A stretch of DNA of 64,000 nt. Source: Saccharopolyspora gloriosae. GTDB taxonomy: Bacteria > Actinomycetota > Actinomycetes > Mycobacteriales > Pseudonocardiaceae. The position numbers were made by a program, and so were the translations under genes. Positions 51,805-62,327 of this stretch are shown here, piece after piece (positions within the stretch are counted from its first letter, which is position 1; the number at the start of each line of letters is the position of its first letter). A model generated the notes under the pieces. That model saw only the letters and a list, made by a program, of their open reading frames with translations, had not been told where the DNA came from and ran no database searches. The stretch spans positions 2,109,501 to 2,173,500 of the forward strand of contig NZ_JACHIV010000001.1 of the NCBI RefSeq assembly GCF_014203325.1, written 5' to 3'.

Positions 51805-52767
51805 ATGCCCCAGTCCGCCCCGCACGGCACCGTCCTGCAGGTCTGCCCGCTGCTGCCGTCGCTGGAGGAGTCCCTCGCGGCCCACTACGAGGTGGTGCGC
51901 CTCGCCGAGCAGCCCGACTCGGCCCGCTACCTCGCCGAACACGGCTCCGAGGTGGTGGCCGCGGTGACCAGCGCGCGCGTCGGGGTGAGCCGTGAACTCA
52001 TGGACGCGCTGCCGAAGCTCGGCGCGATCGTCCACTTCGGAGTCGGCTACGAGACCACCGACGTGGCGCGCGCCCGCGCCCGCGGCATCGACGTGAGCAA
52101 CACGCCCGACGTCCTCACCGACTGCGTCGCCGACCTCGCCGTGGGCGGGCTCATCGACGTGCTGCGCGGTCTCGCCGCGGCCGACCGCTACGTGCGCGCG
52201 GGCGAGTGGGTGCCGAACGGGTTCGGACTGCGCACCAAGGTCAGCGGCAAGCGCGTCGGCATCCTCGGGCTCGGCCGCATCGGGCAGGCCATCGCCCGCC
52301 GGTTGGAAGGCTTCGACGCCGAGATCAGCTACCACTCGCGGCGTCCCGTCGACGGTGTCCGCCACCGCTACGCCGACTCGCCCCGTGCGTTGGCCGACGG
52401 CGCCGACGTGCTGGTGGTCGCCACCTCCGGCGGCGCCGGGACGCGGAACCTGGTCTCCGCCGACGTGCTCGACGCGCTCGGACCGCGCGGCTACCTCGTC
52501 AACATCGCCCGCGGCAGCGTCGTCGACGAACCGGCCCTGGTCTCGGCGCTCGCCGAAGGCCGGATCGCGGGCGCCGCCCTGGACGTCTTCGCCGACGAGC
52601 CGAACGTGCCCGCCCCGCTGCTGGAGCTGGACAACGTCCTGCTGCTCCCGCACATCGCCAGCGCCACCCACGAGACCCGGCAGGCCATGGGCGAGCTCAC
52701 CTTCCACAACCTCGACCGCTTCATGACCGACGGCACCCTCGCCACCCCCGTGCCCCCGCTCACCTGA
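51805..52767 (+). CDS. D-isomer-specific 2-hydroxyacid dehydrogenase (hydroxypyruvate/glyoxylate reductase-like)
   Basis: A 320-residue NAD(P)-dependent enzyme with GILGLGRIGQAIARRL as the nucleotide motif, catalytic Arg in VNIARGSVVDE, Glu in DVFADEPNVP and His in LLPHIASATHET. The family reduces 2-keto acids to D-2-hydroxy acids or the reverse. GAGGAG lies 8 nt before the ATG. It is monocistronic, followed by two hairpins (52782-52884). Confidence 0.92.
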   Translation: MPQSAPHGTVLQVCPLLPSLEESLAAHYEVVRLAEQPDSARYLAEHGSEVVAAVTSARVGVSRELMDALPKLGAIVHFGVGYETTDVARARARGIDVSNTPDVLTDCVADLAVGGLIDVLRGLAAADRYVRAGEWVPNGFGLRTKVSGKRVGILGLGRIGQAIARRLEGFDAEISYHSRRPVDGVRHRYADSPRALADGADVLVVATSGGAGTRNLVSADVLDALGPRGYLVNIARGSVVDEPALVSALAEGRIAGAALDVFADEPNVPAPLLELDNVLLLPHIASATHETRQAMGELTFHNLDRFMTDGTLATPVPPLT

Positions 52768-52781
52768 CACCACCCCGAGCG

Positions 52782-52822
52782 AACGGACCGCTTGTCCAAG
52801 GGGATTGGTCGGAGGGTCCGTT
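52782..52822. repeat. Imperfect palindrome, unit 1 of a tandem pair
   Basis: AACGGACC (52782-52789) and GGTCCGTT (52815-52822), with inner TCCAAGGGGATTGG shared with the second unit. Lies 15 nt past the dehydrogenase stop; with unit 2 it probably forms a double terminator. Confidence 0.65.
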
Positions 52823-52844
52823 GACTCGGTTGGTTCGTGGGTGA

Positions 52845-52884
52845 GCGGACCGTTCGTCCAAGGGGATTGGACGGACGGTCCGTT
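52845..52884. repeat. Imperfect palindrome, unit 2 of a tandem pair
   Basis: GCGGACCGTTCGTCCAA (52845-52861) faces TTGGACGGACGGTCCGT (from 52866) across GGGGA. It shares the CGGACCG and TCCAAGGGGATTGG parts with unit 1, so the pair looks like a duplicated hairpin. The remaining bases to 53038 hold no gene. Confidence 0.65.
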
Positions 52885-53038
52885 CGCTTCGCGGGGGCGG
52901 GCGTGTGCGGCGTTACTCGTGCGGGCCGTGGAAGGGCGTTGCCTCCGGGGGCCGGGGTTCTTAGCGTGTCCTGCGCAGGGTGTCCGCTCGACCCGCGACG
53001 ATCGCGGGCGGGAACGGTCACCTGCCTAGGAGGCTGAC

Positions 53039-53116
53039 GTGAGCGGACAGGGTGGGAGCGGGCCGTCGCCCGGGATGAGTCGGGTCGATCGCGACCGAGG
53101 GCGAGGTCGTCGATGA
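53039..53116 (+). CDS. Short ORF (25 aa) translationally coupled to the DUF3311 gene
   Basis: It starts at GTG 53039 with TAGGAGG 5 nt upstream, encodes a Gly/Arg-rich peptide (ending DRDRGRGRR) and its TGA (53114-53116) overlaps the DUF3311 ATG (53113). The DUF3311 gene has no ribosome site as good as this one. It may be a leader ORF feeding ribosomes onto the symporter genes; the peptide itself has no recognisable function. Confidence 0.5.
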   Translation: MSGQGGSGPSPGMSRVDRDRGRGRR

Positions 53117-53379
53117 GGCCCTTCCACGTGGTGCTGCTGTTACCGGTCGTCGCGCTGCTCGGGACGCCGTTCTTCCCGTTCGTCAACGCCGCGACGCCGT
53201 GGTTCGGGCTGCCGTCGGTGGTGGTGTGGGTGTGCGCGTGGTGCGTGCTCACCAGCCTGCTGCTGGCGTGGGTGCTGCGCCGCGAGGAACGCGCCGGGCT
53301 GATCGGCGACGACGACCCGGCCGAGGCCGACGTCCCGGATCCTGCCGCCGACCCCGCGGGACGGGAGGGCCGGGCATGA
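53113..53379 (+). CDS. DUF3311 small membrane protein (symporter partner)
   Basis: An 88-residue protein with two membrane helices (FHVVLLLPVVALLGTPFF and VVVWVCAWCVLTSLLLAWVL) and an acidic tail. DUF3311 proteins are regularly encoded just before sodium:solute symporters of the MctP/actP type and probably act as a small accessory subunit. Its stop overlaps the symporter ATG (ATGA, 53376-53379). Confidence 0.88.
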   Translation: MRPFHVVLLLPVVALLGTPFFPFVNAATPWFGLPSVVVWVCAWCVLTSLLLAWVLRREERAGLIGDDDPAEADVPDPAADPAGREGRA

Positions 53380-54797
53380 TCGCGATCGCGTTGATCGGCC
53401 TGGTGCTGATCGCCGTCGTCGGCCTGCTCGGCAGGCGCGGCGGCGGGTTCGACCTGGCGGCCTGGACCGTCGGCGGGCGCCGCTTCGGTGCCGTGGCCAC
53501 GTTCTTCCTGCAGGCCGGGGAGATCTTCACGACCTTCACGTTCCTCGGCATGTCCGGGATGGTGCTCGGCGGCGGGGTCGCCGCGATGTACATGCCGTCG
53601 TACCTGGTGCTCGGCTACGTGGGGATGTTCCTGGTGGGCCCGCTGGTGTGGCGGCTGGGCAAGCGCCACGGCTACCGGACGAACTCGGACTTCCTGCGCC
53701 ACCGCTTCGGCAGCCCGCTGCTGGGCGGGTTGACGGCGGTGCTGGCGATCGTGTTCTTCATGCCCGTCATCCAGGTTCAGCTGGTGGGGCTGGGCACGAT
53801 CGTGTCGTTCATGACCGGCGACGAGTCGTCGGGAACGGTGAGCATCGTGGTGGCGATGCTGCTGATCCTGCTGTTCGTGCTGTGGTCGGGCCTGCACGGG
53901 GTGGCGGCGACGTCCTACTTGAAGGACGTGCTGATGGTGGTCGCGCTCGTCGTCATCGCCGGTGGGGTGCTGCTGGCGCGGCAGCCGGAGGGCGGGCTGT
54001 TCACCGCCGTGTTCCAGGGCGCGCGGGAGCTGCTCGTCATCCAGCCGTCCGGCACCTACGGAACGGCCTGGTACGTGACGAGCATCCTGGTCAGCGCGGC
54101 CGGTTTCGGGTGCATGACGTTGCCGTCGAGCTGGCCCGCGGTGCTGTCCGGCCGGTCCTCGAAGGCGGTGGCGTCCAACCACGTGTTCCTGCCGCTGTAC
54201 ACGATGGCCGTCGCGATCCCCGTCATGGTGGGCTTCTACGCCGTCGCGGACGCCACGACCCGGGCCGGGGACGAGAACGCCGCGCTGCTGAGCTTGGCGC
54301 AGGCGACGTTGCCGCCGTGGTTGCTGGCGGTGGTGCTCATCGGCGGCGCGGCCTGCGCGATGGTGCCCGCGGCGGGCGGCTTGATCTGCGTGGCGACGCT
54401 GGTGTCGAGCAACCTGGTGCCCAGCGGAGTGCCGGAGCAGGCGCGGCTGCGGGCGAGCCGGATCACCGCGGCGGTGGTGTCGGTGCTGGTGCTGGCGTTG
54501 ACGCTGGGGCGGCCCGACCTGATGGCCGACCTGTACCTGCTGACCTACAGCGGCATGATCCAGCTGGCGCCGGCGAACCTGCTGGCGTTGCGCGAACCGG
54601 TCCCGGTGCGGTCGTCGGCGGTGCTGGCCGGGTTGATCGCGGGGGAGTGCGTCGTGCTGGGCGCGGCGCTGCTCGGCGTGAGCCCGTTCGGCGTCAACTC
54701 GGGCCTGACGGGCCTGGCGGTGAACCTGCTGGTGCTGGGCGCGGCCGTCGCGCTGCGGCGCCGTGCTCCCGCGCCGCGCGAGCCGATCGGGGCGTGA
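53376..54797 (+). CDS. Sodium:solute symporter (SSS family, monocarboxylate-type)
   Basis: A 473-residue transporter with about 13 helices. FDLAAWTVGGRRFGAVATFFLQAGE near the start and ATSYLKDVLMVVALVVIAGGV are typical of SSS proteins that carry pyruvate, acetate, lactate or other carboxylates with Na+. It pairs with DUF3311. A strong terminator follows. The 2-hydroxyacid dehydrogenase lies upstream, which would suit a hydroxy/keto acid substrate, but the genes are separated by two hairpins. Confidence 0.9.
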   Translation: MIAIALIGLVLIAVVGLLGRRGGGFDLAAWTVGGRRFGAVATFFLQAGEIFTTFTFLGMSGMVLGGGVAAMYMPSYLVLGYVGMFLVGPLVWRLGKRHGYRTNSDFLRHRFGSPLLGGLTAVLAIVFFMPVIQVQLVGLGTIVSFMTGDESSGTVSIVVAMLLILLFVLWSGLHGVAATSYLKDVLMVVALVVIAGGVLLARQPEGGLFTAVFQGARELLVIQPSGTYGTAWYVTSILVSAAGFGCMTLPSSWPAVLSGRSSKAVASNHVFLPLYTMAVAIPVMVGFYAVADATTRAGDENAALLSLAQATLPPWLLAVVLIGGAACAMVPAAGGLICVATLVSSNLVPSGVPEQARLRASRITAAVVSVLVLALTLGRPDLMADLYLLTYSGMIQLAPANLLALREPVPVRSSAVLAGLIAGECVVLGAALLGVSPFGVNSGLTGLAVNLLVLGAAVALRRRAPAPREPIGA

Positions 54798-54798
54798 C

Positions 54799-54840
54799 CG
54801 TCCGGCGCGGAGCCCGCTGCGGTGGGTTCCGCGCCGGACG
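54799..54840 (+). terminator. Terminator hairpin after the symporter gene
   Basis: CGTCCGGCGCGGA (from 54799) pairs with TCCGCGCCGGACG (54828-54840), immediately after the stop codon. Confidence 0.75.
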
Positions 54841-56568
<1,728 letters not shown>

Positions 56569-56582
56569 CGAACACCTGAGGT

Positions 56583-56617
56583 GACACGCCTCCGTCCCGA
56601 TGGGACGGAGGCGTGTC
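56583..56617 (+). terminator. Terminator hairpin after gdhA
   Basis: GACACGCCTCCGTCCC (56583-56598) pairs perfectly with GGGACGGAGGCGTGTC (56602-56617), loop GAT, 14 nt past the stop. Confidence 0.8.
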
Positions 56618-56805
56618 GCGTCCATGGCCGGGGTTCGCGGGCGGTGAGCCCCTGTTCCTCTTGCGCGGACCGACCTGCTGCCGTGCTGCCCCGGTCCGAG
56701 ATGACTGGTCGAGCCGGTACGCGGCGGCGCGTGCCCCTGATCGCGGGGCGGCGATCGGCCGCACCGGGGCCTGCGACGGCAGGGCGGGTTCCGCGCTCCG
56801 TTCGC

Positions 56806-58338
56806 TCACATGAGGGGGCTCACCGCGGCCAGCGGCCAGCCGAGGAGCACGCCGCCCACGACGGCGGGGAGCCACCACGGGGCGCTGCTCCTGGCGAGGA
56901 GCGCGGCCCAGGCGAGGTGCCAGAGCAGCAACGCCCCGAGCAGCGGCGCGATCAGCAGCACGAAGCTCGGCAGGACGCCCGCGATCGCCGCGGCCCCGAT
57001 GCCGAGCAGCGCGGCGCCCAGCGCCGCCGCTCGCGCGCCGTCCCGCCGCCACCCGTGCAGGCCGCGGACCAGGAACTCCGCCGCCGCGCAGGCGACACCG
57101 CAGCAGGCGACGACCAGCGGTGCCCACCACCAGCGCGGACCGTGCGGGATCGGCTCGGCCAGGCCGAATCCGATGGGCACGGCGACCGCGAGCACCGCGT
57201 AGCAGGTGACCGCCGCCGACCTCCACGGCGTGCGCGGTCGTCCACATCGGACAGGTTCCGGTGCGACCAGTGTGAACGCGAGTCCGCTGCCGAGCCCGAA
57301 CAGCGCGAGGAACCAGCCGATCTCGCCGCCGACCGCCAGCGGCGACCATCCGACCGGGACCAGCGCGGAACCGGCGACGGCGATGGCGGTTCCGGCCGCG
57401 ACCGCACCGGCGATCCGAGTCGGCCCAGCCGCACGCGCTCCATCCGAAGGCGCCGGGCGGAAGAGCATGCGCGCGAAGGGCAGGAAGCCGATCGCGAAAG
57501 CCCCCCAGAGCAGCGCGGCGGCGAGCACCCGTTCACCGGCCGCGTTCCCGACCGGTGCGGTGGTGGCGTGCAGCGACGCGCGCAGCCAACTCGCGGCTTC
57601 CGCATGCGCCTGAGGCGCGAAGAGGATCGTGATGTGCTCGGTGCCGTCGACGGTGCGGGCCCGCCGAGCGTTGTCCACCGCGGGATCTCCGCCGAGCGAG
57701 CCGGGAAAAGGGTGCCGCCGCGCGTCCTCGGACGCCCGGTGGAACGCCGGGAACTCGTACCGTCCGGTGAGCAGGAGCAGGTCCTCCGGCAGCGCCGGGT
57801 CCTGGGGCGGGGCGCCGGCGCCGGGCAGCGAGATCGCCACCGTCGCCGCGATCTCCGGATGTTCCGCGGCGAACCGGTGCACCGCCCCCGCTCCCATGGA
57901 ATGCCCGGCGAGTCCGATCCGGCCCGGATCGACCTCCGGCGTCCGGCGCAGCAGGCCCACGGTCGCCGTCAGGTCCGCCGCTAACCGGGGTTCCCGCGCG
58001 GCGCCGTCGGGCAGCGGCGTCCGGTTCGCCCCGTGCCCGGCGAAGTCCGGCAGCGCGACGACGAATCCCGACCGGGCCAGCGTCGTGCCCCAGTCGGCCA
58101 TCAGCCGACGGCTCCCGGCGTACCCGTGCGCCACGACCACCGCCGGAGCCTTCCCGGCGCTCAGATCGGCGGGACGCACCAGGTCGACCGGCACGCCGTC
58201 GACGACGGTCGTCGTGCGGACCACGCCCGAATCCACCCGAGCCGGCCCGAGCCCCGCTCCGAGCAGCAGCACCACCACGACGACGTACGACCACCGCAGC
58301 AGCCCCGATCCTGCGCCCCGCCACGAAGACCTGGTCAT
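56806..58338 (-). CDS. Membrane-anchored alpha/beta-hydrolase with C-terminal helices
   Basis: A 510-residue protein: an N-terminal membrane helix (LLRWSYVVVVVLLLGAGLG), an extracytoplasmic alpha/beta-hydrolase domain (about 45-260; AVVVAHGYAGSRRLMADWG, nucleophile in IGLAGHSMGAGAVHRF, His near APQAHAEAA) and about seven more helices to the C-terminus. The organisation resembles hydrolases of unknown substrate in the actinobacterial envelope. ATG 58338 has a weak ribosome site; an in-frame ATG at 58386 would add 16 residues. No operon partner. Confidence 0.82.
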   Translation of the reverse strand: MTRSSWRGAGSGLLRWSYVVVVVLLLGAGLGPARVDSGVVRTTTVVDGVPVDLVRPADLSAGKAPAVVVAHGYAGSRRLMADWGTTLARSGFVVALPDFAGHGANRTPLPDGAAREPRLAADLTATVGLLRRTPEVDPGRIGLAGHSMGAGAVHRFAAEHPEIAATVAISLPGAGAPPQDPALPEDLLLLTGRYEFPAFHRASEDARRHPFPGSLGGDPAVDNARRARTVDGTEHITILFAPQAHAEAASWLRASLHATTAPVGNAAGERVLAAALLWGAFAIGFLPFARMLFRPAPSDGARAAGPTRIAGAVAAGTAIAVAGSALVPVGWSPLAVGGEIGWFLALFGLGSGLAFTLVAPEPVRCGRPRTPWRSAAVTCYAVLAVAVPIGFGLAEPIPHGPRWWWAPLVVACCGVACAAAEFLVRGLHGWRRDGARAAALGAALLGIGAAAIAGVLPSFVLLIAPLLGALLLWHLAWAALLARSSAPWWLPAVVGGVLLGWPLAAVSPLM

Positions 58339-58547
58339 TCCGAGATCGTCCCACGCCACCGCGCCCGCGCGAACACCGAAGATCATCGGATGGCCGGGGA
58401 ACGGATCAGCTCGACGTGCGCGCGGTCCGGCCGGTGGGCGCAGTCGGCCCGGATCGGATGGGGCGTGCGCTCCCGCGACGGCGTCTCGTGCGCGGCGGCG
58501 ACGGACTCGACGGCGGCGCGCGACCTCCAGGAGACGCCGCCCCGCGA

Positions 58548-59351
58548 TCAGCCCCGCCGGGGGCGCAGGACGGTGCGGGCGAGGGCGTCGAGGGCGTAGC
58601 CGAGCACGCCGATCACCAGGATCACCGCCATCACCTGGTCGTAGGCGAGCTGATCGCGGGAGTTCAGGATCTGGTAGCCCAGCCCGGAATCCACGCCCAG
58701 CATCTCCGCGGGCACCAGCACGACCCACGCGATGCCCAGCGCCAGCCGCAGCCCGGTCAGCACGTGGCCGCGCGCGGTCGGCAGCACCACGCTGGTGAGC
58801 ACTTCGAACCGGCTCGCGCCGAGCGAGCGCGCCACCTGGAGGTGGCCGGGGGACACGGCGTGCACGCCCGCCGCCGTGTTGAGCACGATCGGCCACACGG
58901 CCGCCGCCGCGACCAGGAACGTCACCGGCCGGTGGCCGATGCCGAACACGGCCACCGCGATCGGCGCCCAGGACAGCGGCGAGATCATCCGCAGGAACTG
59001 GAACACCGGGCGGGTGGCGCGTTCCACCACGTCCAGCGACCCCACCAGCAGCCCCACCGGGATGCCGATGACGGCGGCGATGAGCATGCCCAGCAGCAGC
59101 CGCCACAGGCTCGCCGCCACGTCCGGCAGCAGCACGCCCCGCGCCAGCAGCTCGCCCACGGCGGGCACCGCGTGCTGCGGGGCGAACGAGGACAGCAACC
59201 GGTCGCCGGTGAGCACGTCGGTCACCAGCCACCACAGCGCGACGGCGACCAGGACCGCGACCAGCGGCGGGCCGGCGCGGTGCAGCAGCCGCCCGTCGGT
59301 CGAGGACTGCGGGGCGGTCTCCTCGGCTCCGCGCGGGGAGGTCGCGGTCAT
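58548..59351 (-). CDS. ABC transporter permease, nitrate/sulfonate/taurine type (SsuC-like)
   Basis: A 267-residue permease with six helices. VARSLGASRFEVLTSVVLPTARGHVLTGLRLALGIAW is the EAA coupling loop with the following helix, typical of SsuC/TauC/NrtB. The ATG overlaps the binding-protein stop (59348-59351). Last gene of the operon that begins with the leader peptide. Confidence 0.9.
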   Translation of the reverse strand: MTATSPRGAEETAPQSSTDGRLLHRAGPPLVAVLVAVALWWLVTDVLTGDRLLSSFAPQHAVPAVGELLARGVLLPDVAASLWRLLLGMLIAAVIGIPVGLLVGSLDVVERATRPVFQFLRMISPLSWAPIAVAVFGIGHRPVTFLVAAAAVWPIVLNTAAGVHAVSPGHLQVARSLGASRFEVLTSVVLPTARGHVLTGLRLALGIAWVVLVPAEMLGVDSGLGYQILNSRDQLAYDQVMAVILVIGVLGYALDALARTVLRPRRG

Positions 59352-60529
59352 GCGGGGTTCACCTCTTCGCGGCGGAGTAGGGAGTCGGGCAGGCCGAACG
59401 CGCCGGGACCGCCGAAGCGGTCCAGGCTGCTGCGCACGAACCGGTCGTCGACGAGCTGCCCGTGCACCTCCTCGGGGCGGAGGCCGGTGAGGAACCCGGT
59501 GTCGCCGTCGACGACCGTGTCCCGCATGGACGCGACGAGCTCGGCGGTGAAACCGGGGAACGGGAACGGCTGGAACCCGATGCGCTGACCGGCCCAGCCC
59601 GGGTGGCGCAGCGCGCCGCGCTCGACGTAGTCGGTGGGCGGGTAGTTCAACGCCTTCGTCACCGCCTTCAGCGGCTGCGGCAGGTACTTGCCGCCGGTGA
59701 GCGCCTTCGCCCCGGCCTGCCGGTCCCGCGCGAGCCCCAGTTGCGACAGCGCCAGCGCGTCGACCAACCCCTGCACCCGATCCGGGGCGGCGCGCACGAA
59801 GTCCTCGTGGGCGAGCACCACGCAGCAGGCGTGATCGCGCCACACGTCGCCGACGAAGCGCAGGATGCGCCCGACGCCCTTGATCTCCGCGATCGCGTTG
59901 AACGGGTCGGCGACGATGAAGCCGCCGACGGAACCGTTGTCCAGCGCGGGAACCATGTCCGACGGGCTCATCACCACCAGCTCCACCGTCCCGTCCGAGA
60001 CCGAGGGCTGGCGGCGCACGACGGGGGTGAGCCCGGCGGCGCGCAGCATCCGCTGCAGCACGATGTTGTGGATGGACCACCAGAACGGGATGGCGACCTT
60101 GCGCCCGGCGAGCTGCTCGATCCGGTCGAGGGAGCGGTGCACGGTCAGCGCGGAGCCGTTGGTGTGGTTCCACGCCAGCACCCGGCACGCGGTACCCATC
60201 GAGTAGCGCAGCTGCACCGCGAACGGCAGCAGCAGGTGCACCACGTCGACCTGGCGGGTCAGGAACGCTTCGGCCAGCGAGGCCCAGCTGCGGAACTTCA
60301 CGGGACGTTGCGCCCCGGTGCCGTGGGCGTCGAGCAGTCCGCTGCCGTGCGCGACGAGCAGCGGCGCGGCGTCGGTGATCGGCAGGTAGCCGATCCGCAT
60401 GGCCGCCGACGAGGCGTCGCGGTGCTGGGCTGCGTGCAGACCGAGGTCCGCGGTGGCGCCGATCCCGGCCGCCGCCCCGAGCGCGCCCGCGCCGAGCAGC
60501 AGCGAGCGACGGCTCCACGACGAGCTCAT
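59348..60529 (-). CDS. ABC transporter substrate-binding protein, nitrate/sulfonate type, with a Tat-like signal
   Basis: A 393-residue protein. The N-terminus SRRSLLLGAGALGAAAGIGA has a twin-arginine-like pattern. MRIGYLPITDAAPLLVAHGSG begins the NMT1/SsuA-type domain, and FIVADPFNAIAEIKGVGRIL and DDRFVRSSLDRFG follow. The fold binds sulfonates, nitrate or pyrimidine precursors. Overlaps both flanking ABC genes by 4 nt. No lipobox Cys is seen. Confidence 0.88.
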   Translation of the reverse strand: MSSSWSRRSLLLGAGALGAAAGIGATADLGLHAAQHRDASSAAMRIGYLPITDAAPLLVAHGSGLLDAHGTGAQRPVKFRSWASLAEAFLTRQVDVVHLLLPFAVQLRYSMGTACRVLAWNHTNGSALTVHRSLDRIEQLAGRKVAIPFWWSIHNIVLQRMLRAAGLTPVVRRQPSVSDGTVELVVMSPSDMVPALDNGSVGGFIVADPFNAIAEIKGVGRILRFVGDVWRDHACCVVLAHEDFVRAAPDRVQGLVDALALSQLGLARDRQAGAKALTGGKYLPQPLKAVTKALNYPPTDYVERGALRHPGWAGQRIGFQPFPFPGFTAELVASMRDTVVDGDTGFLTGLRPEEVHGQLVDDRFVRSSLDRFGGPGAFGLPDSLLRREEVNPA

Positions 60530-61269
60530 CGGATCGCCCCCGCGGTGACCGGGCCCGCCGGGTACCGCGCCAGCAGCTCGTCGCGCAGCGCTCCGTCGAT
60601 GCTGCCCGGCGCGTTCGACCACTCCTGGGCCACGCCGCCGGAGCCGTCGAGCATCGCGATGCGGTCGCCGACCAGCAGCGCCTCGTCCACGTCGTGGGTC
60701 ACCAGCACCGAGGTCAGCGCCAAGTCGTCGGTGGTCGACCGCACCCAGCGCCGCAGGTCGTCGCGCGCGGCCGGGTCGAGCGCGCTGAACGGCTCGTCGA
60801 GCAGCAGCAACGCCGGTTCGATCGCCGCGGCCCGCGCCACCGCGACGCGCTGCGCCTGCCCGCCCGAGAGCTGGTCCGGGTAGGAGTCCGCGAGCTCGGC
60901 CAGGCCGAGCCGGGACACGAGCTCGTCGGCCCAGGCGGGGGCGAAGCGGTCCCGGTTGGCGCGGTAGCGCCCGCCGAGCAGCACGTTGTCCCGCACGGTC
61001 AGCCACGGCATCAGGTGCGGCTGCTGGAACACGGCGCCGATCGGCGGCCGGACGTCACCGCCGGACCACTGCACGGAGCCGCCGTCGAGGGATTCCAGCC
61101 CGGCCAGCACCCGCAGCAAGGTGGACTTGCCGCAGCCGCTTGGCCCGAGGATCACCAGGAACTCCCCGTCCCGCACCGCCAGTTCGAGTCCGCTGAGGAC
61201 GCTGCGTCGTCGCGGGCCGTGGCCGTAGGACTTGTCCGCTCCGGTCAGGCGGACCGTGAAAGTTCCCAC
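60526..61269 (-). CDS. ABC transporter ATP-binding protein, nitrate/sulfonate type (SsuB-like)
   Basis: A 247-residue ATPase: Walker A LGPSGCGKSTLL, signature LSGGQAQRVAVARA, Walker B LLLLDEPFSALD, and VLVTHDVDEALLVGDRI. The GTG start (61269) lies inside the end of the acyl-CoA-dehydrogenase-like gene, 25 nt before its stop, so translation is coupled. Family fits sulfonate/taurine/nitrate import. Confidence 0.92.
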   Translation of the reverse strand: MGTFTVRLTGADKSYGHGPRRRSVLSGLELAVRDGEFLVILGPSGCGKSTLLRVLAGLESLDGGSVQWSGGDVRPPIGAVFQQPHLMPWLTVRDNVLLGGRYRANRDRFAPAWADELVSRLGLAELADSYPDQLSGGQAQRVAVARAAAIEPALLLLDEPFSALDPAARDDLRRWVRSTTDDLALTSVLVTHDVDEALLVGDRIAMLDGSGGVAQEWSNAPGSIDGALRDELLARYPAGPVTAGAIR

Positions 61270-62324
61270 CGCAGTTGCCCTTCCGTCGGAGCCTGGATCG
61301 GGAGGAAGGCCGCTTCGCGCAGCCGGCGGCTCGTCGCGCTCGTCGCGACGTAGCCGCGACCGCCGGTGACGGCGGACTCCAGCCTGGTCGCCGCGCCCGC
61401 GACGCGCGCGGCGTCCAGGCGCAGCCGCAGCAGGTCCGCGGCGGACGGGCGGTGCGGCGCGCGGGCGAAGTCGAACAGCCGGGCGCGCACCGAGTCGTGA
61501 TCGGTGGCGAGCTCGGCGAAGTCCGCACCGAACTCGGCGTTCAAACCGTCCAGCAGTTCCGCCGAACACCGCCGGGACGCTCCGGCGAGCCCGGCGCAGA
61601 ACGCGCTCTGCACCAGCAGGAACGTCGGGCGCACCGAGCGCACGAACCCGGTGAGGTCCTCGCTGAGCACGTGCTCGGCGGGCACCTCGACCCCCGTGAG
61701 CGTCGCCGAGGACGACCGCGTGCCGCCCAGGGCCAGCAGCTCCGGCGCGTCGTGGACGGTCACGCCGGGATCGTCGATGCGCAGCACCGCGATCAGCCCG
61801 CCGCCGTCGGCGAACCGGGCGGGCACCACGACCAGCGCGTCGTCGAAGAGGTTCGACGCCCAGCGGATCGGACCGTCGAGCCGCACGCCGTCCGCGGTGC
61901 GCTCGGCGATCACCGGGACGGGTTCGAGCCCGGCGACGTGCTTCATCGCCGGGGCCATCGCGGTGACGCCGATCCGGGAACCGTCCCGCAGCGCCGCGAG
62001 CTCGCCGTCCAGCTCCGGGCCGGTGGCCCCGCGAGCGAGGTACTCGACGACCATGCGCTGCGCCCACAACGAGAAACCGGAGCTCATGCAGCTCGCGGCG
62101 ACGTCCTCGACCACCAGCAGCATGGTCGCCAGTTCGTCGCCCGCGTTGTCCGGGGCGCCGAGTCCGAGCAGCCCGAGTTCGCCGAGGAAGCGCAGCCCGG
62201 GGCGGACGTCGCAGCCGCCCCGGTCCAGCTCACCGGCCTGCGCGGTGAAGAACTCCGCGACGGCCGCGCGCTCCGGGTAGCCGGTGGGCGCCGCGACGCG
62301 CGCGGCGGTGTGCGCGGAGGTCAT
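61245..62324 (-). CDS. Acyl-CoA-dehydrogenase-like flavoprotein
   Basis: A 359-residue protein with the acyl-CoA dehydrogenase fold, shorter than usual (about 380-400). ELGLLGLGAPDNAGDEL, MAPAMKHVAGLEPVPV and RSSSATLTGVEVPAEHVL are recognisable, but the catalytic base region is not conserved. As in SfnB/DszC proteins it may be an FMNH2-dependent oxygenase of sulfur compounds, which suits the following sulfonate-type ABC genes. It starts 3 nt after the DUF4242 stop and overlaps the ATPase gene by 25 nt. Confidence 0.8.
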   Translation of the reverse strand: MTSAHTAARVAAPTGYPERAAVAEFFTAQAGELDRGGCDVRPGLRFLGELGLLGLGAPDNAGDELATMLLVVEDVAASCMSSGFSLWAQRMVVEYLARGATGPELDGELAALRDGSRIGVTAMAPAMKHVAGLEPVPVIAERTADGVRLDGPIRWASNLFDDALVVVPARFADGGGLIAVLRIDDPGVTVHDAPELLALGGTRSSSATLTGVEVPAEHVLSEDLTGFVRSVRPTFLLVQSAFCAGLAGASRRCSAELLDGLNAEFGADFAELATDHDSVRARLFDFARAPHRPSAADLLRLRLDAARVAGAATRLESAVTGGRGYVATSATSRRLREAAFLPIQAPTEGQLRWELSRSA

Positions 62325-62327
62325 GGT

